A DNA stretch of 13,667 nucleotides from the NCBI GenBank assembly GCA_022592435.1, contig JABYQS010000768.1, forward strand, positions 1-13,667, read 5' to 3'. This document shows, in pieces, positions 1 through 8,763 of the stretch (position 1 is the first letter of the stretch; the number at the start of each line of letters is the position of its first letter). The notes under the pieces were generated by a model, which saw nothing but the letters and a program-made list of their open reading frames with translations, was not told where the DNA came from and searched no databases. Position numbers and translations under genes: made by a program. The stretch is from Cerioporus squamosus. Lineage: Eukaryota > Basidiomycota > Agaricomycetes > Polyporales > Polyporaceae.

Positions 1-1193
1 ACGTTGCATCACGTATGTGACGAAGAAGACCTGGCAGGACGCGCGCGCGATATGTGCAGGCAAGACGCCACGTGCAGGGAAGACAGTCGGTGGGAAGCAG
101 GGTGTGGGGACTGTACAGATGGAGTTAAGTATGGCTCGGCTGCTGTGCGCTGATTGTGCCAGCACCGAGCAAGATATCTTGTACGACAACCCTGCTACCG
201 ACCGCCCATGTACTTGTCCCAGCTGCGCTAGCATGGACACCACAACGTCGTCTCCGACCGCATGCAACTGTAGCGGCCCATCCTGTCAACCTGAGGACGC
301 CCCACCCGTTGTCGTCCCCAAACCACGCAAGGACACCAACCCTGTGCCACGACGCAAACACATCAGTAAGCCAATGCGCAAGAAGGGCGTGAGGCACCTC
401 GAGGCTCTCCGCGATACCATATATTTCTCGCCTTCCGCCCTGCGCACGGAGTTCCTGTCTCCGGAAGTCTTCCTGCCCGACTCCGTCATCAAGCTGCTGC
501 TCGACCACATCCTACTCCTCGACAGTCAAGATGCTGTGCGCGATCTCATCCCGACACGCACTCACCTTCTCCCCCATATCGACACGCTGTGGACCAAACT
601 GCAGGAACTTCGTGTTCTTTTTGAGGAGATGCGGAAGGTGAACGAAGCGCAGAAGCGGGAGCGGCAGAAGGAGAAGAAGTCTGAGGCCGCTAGGAAGGCA
701 GATGTCGCAGGACGGTACGTGATCGATTGCGCGCATATACCATTGGCTGACACGGTGCAGGGCGCGGCCTGCGGAGGAGACTGTGGTGAGCAGTGTGCCT
801 AGTGGATCTGCGATGTTCACCTTCCGAGTAAACGTCGGGAGTAGTTCAGCTCGACCCACGAGCAGCAGCACAGCTCAGTGAGTGCAATCACTTATGCGTG
901 GTCTCTGGACTCAAAGTGAACACTGTAGGTCGATGTCCAGGGTGAACATACCGAGTGCGCTCATACAATGGAATGCGAATGTCCGAGTCCCGGTCACAGC
1001 CGAACCTGAGGCCCCGCCCACAGCTGGAGTTCGTCCTCCGATTCGCCGGTCTACTCGGAAGCGTTCAAGCACGACAACACCTCTGGACGAACGTCCATGC
1101 ACACGGTCTCGGACAATGGCAAGTGCTGATTATAATTCAGGTTGCGGAAGTACTGAGGCTGACGCACATGCAGACACAGGGAAAGGAGAATAG
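1..1193 (+). CDS. RecQ-like DNA helicase, C-terminal part (5' end outside window)
   Basis: The frame is open to the left edge, so the helicase core lies outside the window. Visible first is a cysteine-rich part: LCADC, then a DNPATDRPC stretch running into CTCPSC. This resembles the zinc-binding segment that follows the helicase core in basidiomycete RecQ-like proteins. Next comes a helical region with FLPDSVIKLLL and a basic coiled stretch rich in K, E and R, then a Ser/Thr/Arg-rich tail (RPPIRRSTRKR). Two introns fit by phase: 715-760 (GTACGT, CTGAC branch, CAG) and 878-940 (GTGAGT to CCAG; 928 is an alternative acceptor). Exons are then <2-714, 761-877 and 941-1193, with a TAG stop at 1191-1193. 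RecQ proteins unwind DNA in repair and recombination; related subtelomeric copies exist in fungi. No ATPase motif can be seen here, so the assignment rests on the tail pattern alone. It ends 38 bp from the converging DUF6589 gene. Confidence 0.62.
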
Positions 1194-1231
1194 GTTGCCC
1201 AATGAGGCGGGAAGTCTTTCGTAATTGGGCA

Positions 1232-4200
1232 TCATATATCGTCGTCTGTATCGTTCGTCTCCTCCTCGTCAATATCTTCCTCTCCAGCCCTCGCTTCCTC
1301 TTCGATCATCTCAAGCAGCTCGTCAACATCTTCAGCAGTAGTGTCCCCATACGAGACAACTAGCTCTCCGTCCACAATGCGTAGCCCACCCTGGGTTGGC
1401 TCCACTTCATCCTCCTCCGCTTCTTCCTCTCCAGGAGTGTCTTCTTCGAGGTCCTCGCCGGCGAACGTAGTCCCTTGGTCGGGCGAGTCGGCAGGTGAGC
1501 GTGGGATGCGAGCGCGTACGCTGTCAGCAATGAATTTTTGCAGCTTCGTCTTCTCCAGGTTGCGCATCCCCTCCCGTGACGTGTTCACGGTTGGTTTGGC
1601 CGACTCGTACGAACGTCCTGCCCGGAACATATGCAGCCCGCACTCCAGGTATGTCTCCAGTAGCGTGCGGATTTCTGGGTGGCTATGTGGTTCTGGGTGC
1701 TTACCGCGCCGCTTCGCTAGCCCAACACCAGTTCCCCAATGGTTCTTCAACTCCATGAACCGGATCACACAGGGAGTGATCACCTTTCTGATGAAGTGAC
1801 TGTCCCACTCCGCTCCCTTCTTCTCGATCGCTTCCTCCAGAATCCGATTGACATGCTCTTCCAGCAGGTCTCCCTCCATCATGCGCTCACCCGATGGGTT
1901 GACAAGCCAATTGCGCAAGAAGACCTCTCGGAGAGCGTCGCTTGACTCGATCTCCAAGATGCAGATCATCTCCAGGAGGTACGTCATATACTTCGTGTGT
2001 CCAGAGCCTGCGAAGTTGAACAGCATAGCCTGAGCAGTGAGGAAGTGCGGGTGAGAGACGAGATCTGTGACCGTAACTAACATGTACCCACCTTCAGGGC
2101 ATTCCACATCCGTCCTACGTCTCCTCCAGCAACAGCCTGGGCTGCCTCGCGTGAGAGCATCGTGTCGCGCATGAAGAGAATTGATTGTGCAAGGGTGCGG
2201 TCGCCCTCGAATCGTGTAGGCTCTTCCGAGTCCTCCCCCTGATCTGTACCTTCAGTTGAGCTGTCCTCGCACTCGCTCCTGCTCTCGCCTGACGCACAGG
2301 AGGGTATTTCTGTGGGTCCGTTCGCATCCCCGGTGGAGACAGATGGAGGTGAGCCCTCTCCGTCGGCTTTGCTTCCAGCCTCGTCGTCTGACTCAGTGTT
2401 TTCCAGAGACGAATCCACCGGATCAGACTGCGCAGTGCGTCCCACGACAGGCACAGTAACCGGGGCCGGGGGTTCCCATGCAGGTCCCGGTTTCCAGCCA
2501 GCGGCAGCCGCCGATTCACCTCCCTTCATGGCCCGAAGGTACGCATGCTGCGTCGAATATTTGCGGTGTAGCTGACGTGCATGGGAGCGCAGGTCGTCTA
2601 GTGTTGGGACTCGACCCTCCTTCACTAGCTTCTCGAAGTGCATGAAGAGGTTGTCGCCGCACTCTAGCTCGATCCTGTGAACAAATGGCATACAGATGAG
2701 CATTCGTGGGATCCCGCACCCTGTGGCGCATGCAAAGTGTCGTACCTCCAGCAATCCAGCATCCGTCCATCAAGAATGATGTACGCGACATACGCTGCAG
2801 GGTAGTAGTCGACCTTCTTCAAGTTTGGCGGCACTTTCTGGTTGATCCTGGCGGCACTATGGCCAAGCTTCGAAGGGTCCGCGGTGAGTAGATCGCCCCA
2901 ATGAGTTTCAAAGACCAAGCTAAGGAAGGTCCATTCTGTATGCCAGGTCTCGAGGAATGGGTAGATGAGATCGAGTCGCTTGAAGGGGTCGTCTTGAAAC
3001 TGGAGGAGGATCTTTAGTTGTACGAGCTTCTCGAACGTCAGCCCGTCTCCACCAACAGGTATGAGCCGTCGTGTGAACTGGCCGGTGCGCTGACCAACTT
3101 GCTCCAGAAACAGAACGACGGCATCTTTCAGCTCGGTCGTAATCGCCTCGTTCTTGGCTGCCGGTGCAAGTGGGTGGATACGTGTCTTCCGGTTCGTTGG
3201 AACACACAGGATTGCCGCTTCTGTGCGATAGAGTTTGGCAACCTTGGGTTTGTAGCGTGCAAGACATGGAACATAGTTCACAATCACCTGCAACCACTGC
3301 AACTCAAGTGATAGCTCGAGCTTCGGAACATCGACCATGTCTGTGAGCTGGTCAAATGTAAGCCCGCTTCGCTTGTTCTCCTGTATGCGTTGCAAGTGAT
3401 CATTGAGGTCTGCGGCAGCAGGATCGAAGTCAACGACCTCGGCGACGGTCCCCACAAACCCGACCTTCATAGAGTTCTCCCGCCCCAGGCGACGTTCCCT
3501 CTGCTTATGCTGATGTTGCGCGTTGTCTCCCCGGACCACTATCCACCTTTCCAGATCCTGACCGAGCTCTACTACGGCCGCCGCATCAGCTTCAGCCAGG
3601 CGTGAGAGGATGTTGTAGACGGCGCCATAACTCGGAGTGTGTCCCACGCGCGAGCTGTAATCAAAGACCACTCTCGGCACGAGGCCAGCGAAGTACAGGA
3701 TGCCGCGCGCAGCAGGAAGGCGTCGTGCGAACTTCGTATGGGAGAAGTTCAAAGAACTAAGCAGCTCGACTGCGATCTGGTGCGTACTATCAGTATCATA
3801 CCTCCCGGGGCCTGCATCAGTGACTTACCAGGTCTGGGGGACGAGTCTTACGAGGAATGACCATGCCCAAGTCGTTCTTCCGTGGTGCAGGAGTGGCTAA
3901 CCTCTCGATGAGGTGCAGTGACAGAGGTTGATGCTTGGTGAGAATGCGCTGCACCTCGGACACTGTTGCGCTGCTAATGTCGTCCCAGCAGAGCTCGCGA
4001 TGCCCGCGTTTGCCCATGGCACTGCCGTGAAGACCATTCGATCTGCGCACCGCCAGCCGCTGTTCCTTCACAAGGCGGGCTTCGCAGATCTGGACCGCCA
4101 TGGATGTGAGAGCGGGGAACGCATGGCGAATGGTTTTCCAATCCACCATAGGTGAGTACTTGAGCTCGAACTCTCCATCTCCCTCCTTCTTCGGCCGTCC

Positions 4201-4886
4201 TGCGTGATCGGCCAACCAGAAGCTGATGATGTCGCTCACGGTGTAGTTCATCCGGCCACTCAGGAACCTTCCCACCACTGACCCAACGCCCTTATCACGA
4301 CCCGCCGGCTTCCCATCGGTATTCTTCGGCGGTGTGCGGAACAGATGGAACATGAAGTCCCCAACTGTCCAGTCAAGGCTGCGGAGTGTTTCCAGGATGA
4401 TGGTGAGCTTCTGATGCGGAGTCTTCGGCGATGCTCTGGTGCGTGTTTGAGGCTGTGACAGCGCAATAACTGGGCCGCTGAATTCAGTCCTGTCGGCAGC
4501 CCCATGGTTGTCGACCGCCTCAGGGAGAGTCTGTACACCGCAGGAACGTCGAGCTGGGGATGCGACGGTTGTCAGGCTTCCAGGTAAGAAGACATGGACA
4601 TTTGTTAACCTCGATGTCGTTACTTACTCGAATGCTTGCCATCAGAATGTTCTCTGTCCTCAGTGATCGGCGGCCGTGGAGAAGTGAACATGCTCTCCTC
4701 GCGGAAAGCTAGATGTTGACTGGAAGCGAGAGGAGTGACAAATGGAGATGGATTCGCGGCATAGTCCAGTCCGCCACTAGTAGAGTCAAGGAGTACTTCG
4801 TCGGTCCTGGCCGAGTCATCCCGGGCAGTGCGGGCTCGCGGTGTCAGGGTTGAAGGCACTGGCAGAATGTTTCGATACTTGCTCAT
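1232..4886 (-). CDS. DUF6589 domain protein, five exons, intact
   Basis: Exons on the minus strand are 4886-4628, 4553-3829, 3776-2746, 2674-2092 and 2029-1232. Introns are 4554-4627 (GTAAGT, CTGAC branch), 3777-3828 (GTAAGT), 2675-2745 (GTACGA) and 2030-2091 (GTGGGT). All phases join and the total is 3396 nt, giving 1131 residues. The start is the ATG at 4886; the frame upstream has only a TTG. Residues about 1-140 are Ser/Pro-rich. Then comes the DUF6589 pattern: WTVGDFMFHLFR with FLSGRM, a block near 340-450 with DNAQHQ (D about 412), GDGLTFEKL (D about 572) followed by a W-rich segment, and C-terminally GSGHTKYMTYLLEMI and LVNPSGE. An acidic Ser-rich insert lies in exon 4, and the tail after about residue 1060 is strongly acidic. 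The family is of unknown function and expanded in Agaricomycetes. A nuclease or transposase role is my inference only. Confidence 0.87.
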
Positions 4887-5532
4887 GATGTGTAGAGGGT
4901 TCGTCGTTAAGTATTTTCGCAAACTGCTGTCTGGTACTCAGTGTCACCCTACCAATGCGTCCAAGAGACATGTGTCATATTCATGACTAAAATGCATCGT
5001 AAGGGGCATGACACGCGCAATTCTATTGGCTGGGTAATACGGAAGCGCGCAAGCTCAGAGCTGAATCCCGAAGATGGGGTAAATGACGCGTACGAGCGCA
5101 GACCATAATCAGGAAGGGATCGATTGTCATCCCGGCTTCCTATTATGGTCGGCTACAGAGACTAGCGACAAGCGGGGCGGGGCAAAAGAAACGCATTCTT
5201 CTGTGCCCATCTCTCTGTTGGGGAGTCGAACCCCGCTTTCGCGCGGACACAGCTGGAAACAGGTACGCAGGTACAATATCGTGACAGGCGCATGTACTAC
5301 AGCTATTTCCAAAACAAGTGGCCGGGCGCCATTTGCGCACTGCACTTTTTGCACGAATAATTCGAGAAATTCCTGAAATTGTGCTGGCCTCGCGAGCGTA
5401 CGCATTCAGTTATCTGAGCTTCTAAGGGGCCGCGTGGGTCTGTCGGTGAGTTTGCGAGACCCTACGAGACAGCGAGAGGGCAGAAAGCCGGCGACGCTGC
5501 TCGGTGCTGCTCGTCGGTCATTCGGCGCCTAT
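4887..5532. other. Intergenic region upstream of the DUF6589 gene, before the LTR
   Basis: I see no convincing gene in this 646-bp stretch. It must hold the promoter of the leftward DUF6589 gene. A CCAAT box on the minus strand (ATTGG at 5025-5029) lies about 140 bp upstream of that ATG. A 97-codon forward frame at 5083-5376 has a paired antisense frame and no recognisable motif, so I do not call it. The region also contains the hairpin listed separately and a 15-nt element at 5220-5234 that reads on the minus strand like a tRNA T-arm or Pol III B box. Confidence 0.6.
5101..5150. repeat. 50-nt near-perfect inverted repeat (hairpin or cruciform)
   Basis: GACCATAAT (5101-5109) pairs with ATTATGGTC (5142-5150). 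After one bulged C, AGGAAG (5111-5116) pairs with CTTCCT (5136-5141). GGAT (5117-5120) then pairs with ATCC (5129-5132), with a CGG bulge (5133-5135) on the right arm and an 8-nt loop. That is 19 base pairs in 50 nt. It lies in the promoter-proximal gap between the DUF6589 gene and the LTR. It could be a tiny palindromic mobile repeat, a structured RNA, or a protein-binding cruciform. Confidence 0.75.
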
Positions 5533-5753
5533 TGTTACGACTATCACAGGAGTTACCAGTAACGGACTTGTACTTTTACTCTCACGCGATCAGTTTGTCT
5601 TATTGTACTACTAGTTAGGCAAGTCTCCAGAATATTCTTGTATATTCTAGTTCATTCTCTTTGTTACTACTACAGAAGAGTACGGACACGAGTAGTACTT
5701 ACCAGAACCTTCTCTACAAGTACTAGAACATTCTTCCGCAGCTTCACAACTTG

Positions 5754-5786
5754 TATATAAGGGGCGACGTCTCAGAGCGACCCCCA
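5754..5786 (+). promoter_or_regulatory. LTR Pol II promoter: TATA box and inferred transcription start
   Basis: TATATAA at 5754-5760 is followed by a GC-rich stretch. The inferred start is A5786 (context CCCCAGC), 32 bp after the first T of the TATA box. This start is chosen because the 12 nt beginning exactly there are the perfect complement of the primer-binding site, as required if the RNA 5' end primes its own reverse transcription. Confidence 0.7.
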
Positions 5787-5802
5787 GCTTTCAGTCTCCT
5801 TT

Positions 5803-6010
5803 GCGAATAACGAACCGTTCCTCGTTATACTCGCTTTCACCCGATCTTACTAGTGTTCCCCTTCGATAAGGTGAACCGTACTAGTAAGAGTTCAGCATAG
5901 GCTTTATACTAGGGTTCGCCTCGGAGTAGGCAACCTGGACTAGTATATTGCAGGCGGCTGGACAGAACGACCTTTAAGGCTCTTTGGTTTAAGGTCACGC
6001 TCGAAAGCGT
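5803..6010 (+). other. Array of five consecutive hairpins in the R-U5 leader
   Basis: H1 5803-5834: GCGA-ATAACGA pairs with TCGTTAT-(AC)-TCGC. H2 5846-5888: CTTACTAGT pairs with ACTAGTAAG, with an inner GTTC/GAAC and CCTT/AAGG stem capped by CGAT. H3 5905-5947: TATACTAG pairs with CTAGTATA, with inner GGTT/AACC and GCC/GGC. H4 5969-5996: GACCTT pairs with AAGGTC. H5 5997-6010: ACGCT-CGAA-AGCGT. H2 and H3 share the same outer CTAGTA-type stem and overall design though their loops differ. In retroelement leaders such structures serve packaging, dimerisation, priming or translation; which applies here is not shown by the sequence. Confidence 0.7.
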
Positions 6011-6016
6011 AACATT

Positions 6017-6028
6017 AGACTGAAAGCT
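6017..6028 (+). other. Self-priming primer-binding site (Tf1/sushi type)
   Basis: AGACTGAAAGCT at 6017-6028 is the exact reverse complement of AGCTTTCAGTCT at 5786-5797, where transcription is predicted to begin. It starts 2 nt after the LTR end, the usual PBS position. It does not begin with the TGG that would match the CCA end of a tRNA. In Tf1 of fission yeast and its relatives, the first 11 nt of the mRNA fold back on the PBS and serve as primer; this 12-nt match has the same geometry. Confidence 0.85.
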
Positions 6029-6894
6029 TTAACTCTCCACTTATCCAAGTGCAGAGAACCACACACGACGAACCAAGATATCCCTTTCTCACTCGAAAGT
6101 TGAGAAAGAGACAGACAGCCAAAACGGCGGAGAACAGGATAGACCATCCTCTTCTCAGAAGACCAGGAGACGCACAGAACCAGACGACGAACAGGGGCAA
6201 ACCCTTACCCACTTTACCATCGCTTTACATCCCAGTAACGCGACCAGCTACCCCACACCCTTACAGTCGAGGCATCTCGTCTGTAATCCCTTTCGTCGAA
6301 AATATCTCCTCCGCATACTCGAGTCCGAGCACTCTTGTACAACCAGGAGAACCCGCGTTTCACAGAACCCCAGAGTGGCAAGAGTATAGAAGCTCTTTAA
6401 CCACTAGCGAAGGAAGACCCAGAGCCGAAGATATCCTTATACCGGCTCAACCAAGTCCAGAGTCGAGCGGAGCTGACTCAGACTACCCCGAGACAAGCGT
6501 AGAAAGATCCTCAACAGCAGGACTGTTCTACCGAAGAGCACAAGTCGCCGTACACGCGATCGATACACTTCAGGTTATAGCAAGTAACCTAGAAGTACTC
6601 AGACAGGAAGACTTTGCAGGAGAATATCGCGAAGCTCTCGAACGAGCTCATCGATACACCGCCAAAGTCCTTCAGACACTCGAGCACATTCCAAGAGAAG
6701 TTGTCGAACCTTCGTCCAGGATTCGAAACTTTGCGGAATATCTCCAGTACCAGATTGATCACCTACGAGCAAAGGTCATCAATCCAGAGAACCTCTCAGA
6801 TCCAGAACTCGACAGAGATATAAAGAAACTGCGTAGTTGCCTCCGAGCTAGGGAACTACACCGACAGTTTCTTCGAGACAACCAACGTGTATGA
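6019..6894 (+). CDS. ATG-less upstream open frame of the retroelement (ORF1)
   Basis: This frame follows a TAG at 6016-6018 and is open for about 290 codons to the TGA at 6892-6894, without a single ATG. The TGA overlaps the gag ATG (6891-6893) as ATGA. Possible non-AUG starts are the GTG at 6049 (weak context) or the ACG at 6124, which has A at -3 and G at +4. The predicted protein is basic near its start and Pro/Ser/Thr-rich in its first half. From about 6510 it is helical and charged, with a possible coiled coil (Leu, Glu and Arg-rich). I recognise no domain. It could be an N-terminal Gag extension that lost its ATG, or a separate leader protein. The lack of ATG in all three frames favours real use of a non-AUG start. 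Confidence 0.5.
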   Translation, partial: TESFNSPLIQVQRTTHDEPRYPFLTRKLRKRQTAKTAENRIDHPLLRRPGDAQNQTTNRGKPLPTLPSLYIPVTRPATPHPYSRGISSVIPFVENISSAYSSPSTLVQPGEPAFHRTPEWQEYRSSLTTSEGRPRAEDILIPAQPSPESSGADSDYPETSVERSSTAGLFYRRAQVAVHAIDTLQVIASNLEVLRQEDFAGEYREALERAHRYTAKVLQTLEHIPREVVEPSSRIRNFAEYLQYQIDHLRAKVINPENLSDPELDRDIKKLRSCLRARELHRQFLRDNQRV

Positions 6895-8763
6895 GTCCAA
6901 AAGGAACATACAGTTGTCAACGTCTATATCATCTCTTCGATACCGACAAGACCAGAGACATCCACTACAAGGAAACAACTGGTCGGTGGAATCAGTGCAC
7001 ACACCCACGCTGTCCACTACGGTACAATACAGACCAGATCCCACCACACATTACGATTCCGAAGAGCGCAGTACGAGCAGAACGAATGCAGGAGAGAAAG
7101 ATCACTCAGGTATATCAAACAGGACCAGCAATTGAAAGTAGCCCAGCACCAGCAGGAACCCGAGCAACTGCAAGTCCGAGGATATCATCAGGATCATTTC
7201 TCAGTCCTCAAGTACAGTTAACGTCGTTGCCAAGTCCACTCGCAACAACATCGAGCCTAAGGGCAGAATCAGAATCCGAGACACCCTCACCATCTGGTCA
7301 GGTAGAACCAGAACGAGCCGAGACACCGAGAACCGATTCAGAAAAATCAGAGACAGAATCAATCCAGCCAGAGAGACGGAAGACACCGGAGTCCGAAGTC
7401 TTGCCGTACGCAAGTTTACCGCATTCAGAACACAACACACCACCAGAGACACCCGTACGGAAAGCAATACCATCCTTCATGTCGAACACAGCAACAATCT
7501 CACCCGGAACATCCATTTCCACTGCCCACGGATATGCCTTTCAGCCAGGGCAACACGCAAGTGGCAGCGGTGGATACATGGGTGGAAGCGGGTCGATGGG
7601 ACAGCCAGTCACCGGAACAGTGCCCGTCGCGACAGCGACCTCAGGAGGCGCCGTCGGACAGACAAGTGGTGGAGGGAGCAGCTCAGCTACAGGAGGAACA
7701 GGAGGTGGTGGCGGAGGTGGAGGGTCCAATCCCAATCCAAACCCAGGAGGGAGTGGAGGAGGCGGTGGTGGAGGTGGAGGCGGAGGCCCCAATCCAAACC
7801 CCGGACCAAATCCTCCAAATCCAAATCCAGGACCAGGCAATCCGCAAGGACAGCCTATTCCGCCCGTCATTCCGCACGGAAAGGGAAAGATCAAAGACCC
7901 TGAGGTCTTTAACGGAGATCGGAGTAAAACTTGATCTTTCCTCAACCAACTCTTTCTACTATTCACAGCACGAGCACACGATTTCCCTGACGATACCACC
8001 AAAGTGGCCACCGCTTTATCCTTCATGGAAGGAGAAAACATCAACTACTGGAAAGACACGGCAATCAGGAGGGCGGAAGAGGAAGTACAGCCAGGCATTC
8101 CCCGAGGTTTCGATACCTGGGCTGTCTTCAAACAAAACTTCCAAGCCTCATTTGCACCAGTAGATGAAGTCGACGACTCTATGGTCAACATAACCACCAT
8201 TCAACTCAAAGACTACGCATCAGTCGACGAGTTCAATGCGAGGTTTATGGACCTAGCCCTCAAAGGAAATATTCTGGACCCGACAGCGCAGCTTGCGTTA
8301 TATCGACAAGCACTACCAGAATATTTGTTGAGGAAGATAGCAGTCTCCTACCCTGCGCCAACAACTATCGCAGAGTGGATGACCAGGACAAAGGAGTTGG
8401 ATCACAGCTATCAACTCACCGAGAAGATTTTGGCAACCGAAAGACACACCGGGCCAAAAATCCTAGAACCAAGAAAACCAGTAAGAGCAGTAAATGTCGA
8501 ACAGAACCCATCTCTCGCATTAAACAAGCTCTCTGTCAAAGAACGACAGAGTTACAGAGTAAGGGACTATGTTTCCGATGTCGACAATCGGGCCATATAG
8601 CCAAGAACTGTCCCTCTAAGACAACGGAACCAGGAAAACCTGTATCCGGAAAGTGAGACAGGTCACACAAGAAGACAGTGGAGAAGAGGGAGACGATGAA
8701 GAAAGTGAGGAAGACCTCCAGATCAATGCACTTAGAGCCAAGGACTTTGATTCAGATTTTTAG
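6891..8763 (+). pseudogene. Ty3-type Gag, with one stop and two frameshifts
   Basis: Gag starts at the first ATG of the predicted transcript (6891) with MSPKGTYSCQ. A Ser/Pro/Glu-rich region follows, then a Gly-rich NPNP linker. Next is a capsid-like retrotransposon gag domain (DPEVFNGDR near 7897, then FMEGENINYW, FKQNF, ALPEYLLRKI). A CCHC zinc knuckle (CFRCRQSGHIAKNC, 8570-8611; C-x2-C-x4-H-x4-C) comes after it. An acidic tail ends in DFDSDF at the TAG 8761-8763. Lesions: a TGA at 7932-7934 inside the capsid domain, where both sides continue in the same frame; a -1 shift near 8555-8562, just before the knuckle; and another -1 shift between the knuckle and about 8655. Gag packages element RNA into particles. 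As it stands, only a product truncated before most of the capsid could be made. Confidence 0.85.
7699..7845 (+). repeat. Low-complexity GGN and CCAAAYCC repeats encoding a Gly/Asn-Pro linker
   Basis: Two purine-rich GGN runs (about 7699-7727 and 7751-7788) alternate with CCAATCCAAACC-type repeats. They encode poly-Gly and NPNP blocks in Gag, separating the Ser/Pro-rich N-terminal part from the capsid domain. The strong strand asymmetry also keeps the antisense frames open, which explains long Pro-rich reverse ORFs here. Confidence 0.8.

Larger units (their letters stand above)
5533..6014 (+). repeat. 5' long terminal repeat, 482 bp
   Basis: The ends are a perfect 7-bp inverted pair, TGTTACG (5533-5539) and CGTAACA (6008-6014), as expected for a TG...CA LTR. 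U3 is 5533-5785 with many TACTAG-like words. A TATA box at 5754-5760 sets R to start near 5786. The R-U5 part is filled with hairpins. The primer-binding element follows after 2 nt (TT), which confirms the right boundary. With no partner LTR in the window, age and exact boundaries cannot be checked internally. Confidence 0.85.

Noticed and set aside
17..802. A self-contained 261-residue protein starting at 17
   Set aside because: The start would be GTG, the frame is open to the left edge, and the end is inside an intron. It is better read as exons of a longer gene.
1193..5100. Terminal inverted repeats bounding the RecQ/DUF6589 pair
   Set aside because: The left border lies outside the window, so no pair of ends can be compared; nothing convincing was seen on the right side.
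5220..5240. tRNA-like T arm (minus strand GGTTCGACTCC within a GGGG/CCCC stem), suggesting a tRNA or SINE
   Set aside because: The B-box match is perfect, but no A box, anticodon arm or matching acceptor strand is found at a suitable distance on the minus strand. Treated as chance or a dead fragment.
7541..8044. 167-codon Pro-rich open frame on the minus strand
   Set aside because: It is the antisense of the Gly/Asn-Pro linker and capsid part of gag; the GGN and CCN repeats keep the opposite strand open.
8757..8763. Canonical -1 slippery heptamer (A TTT TTA) at the gag stop
   Set aside because: The heptamer is in the wrong register: the gag frame reads GAT TTT TAG, so tandem slippage is not the classical type. 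Only simple Phe-tRNA slippage on the T run is possible.
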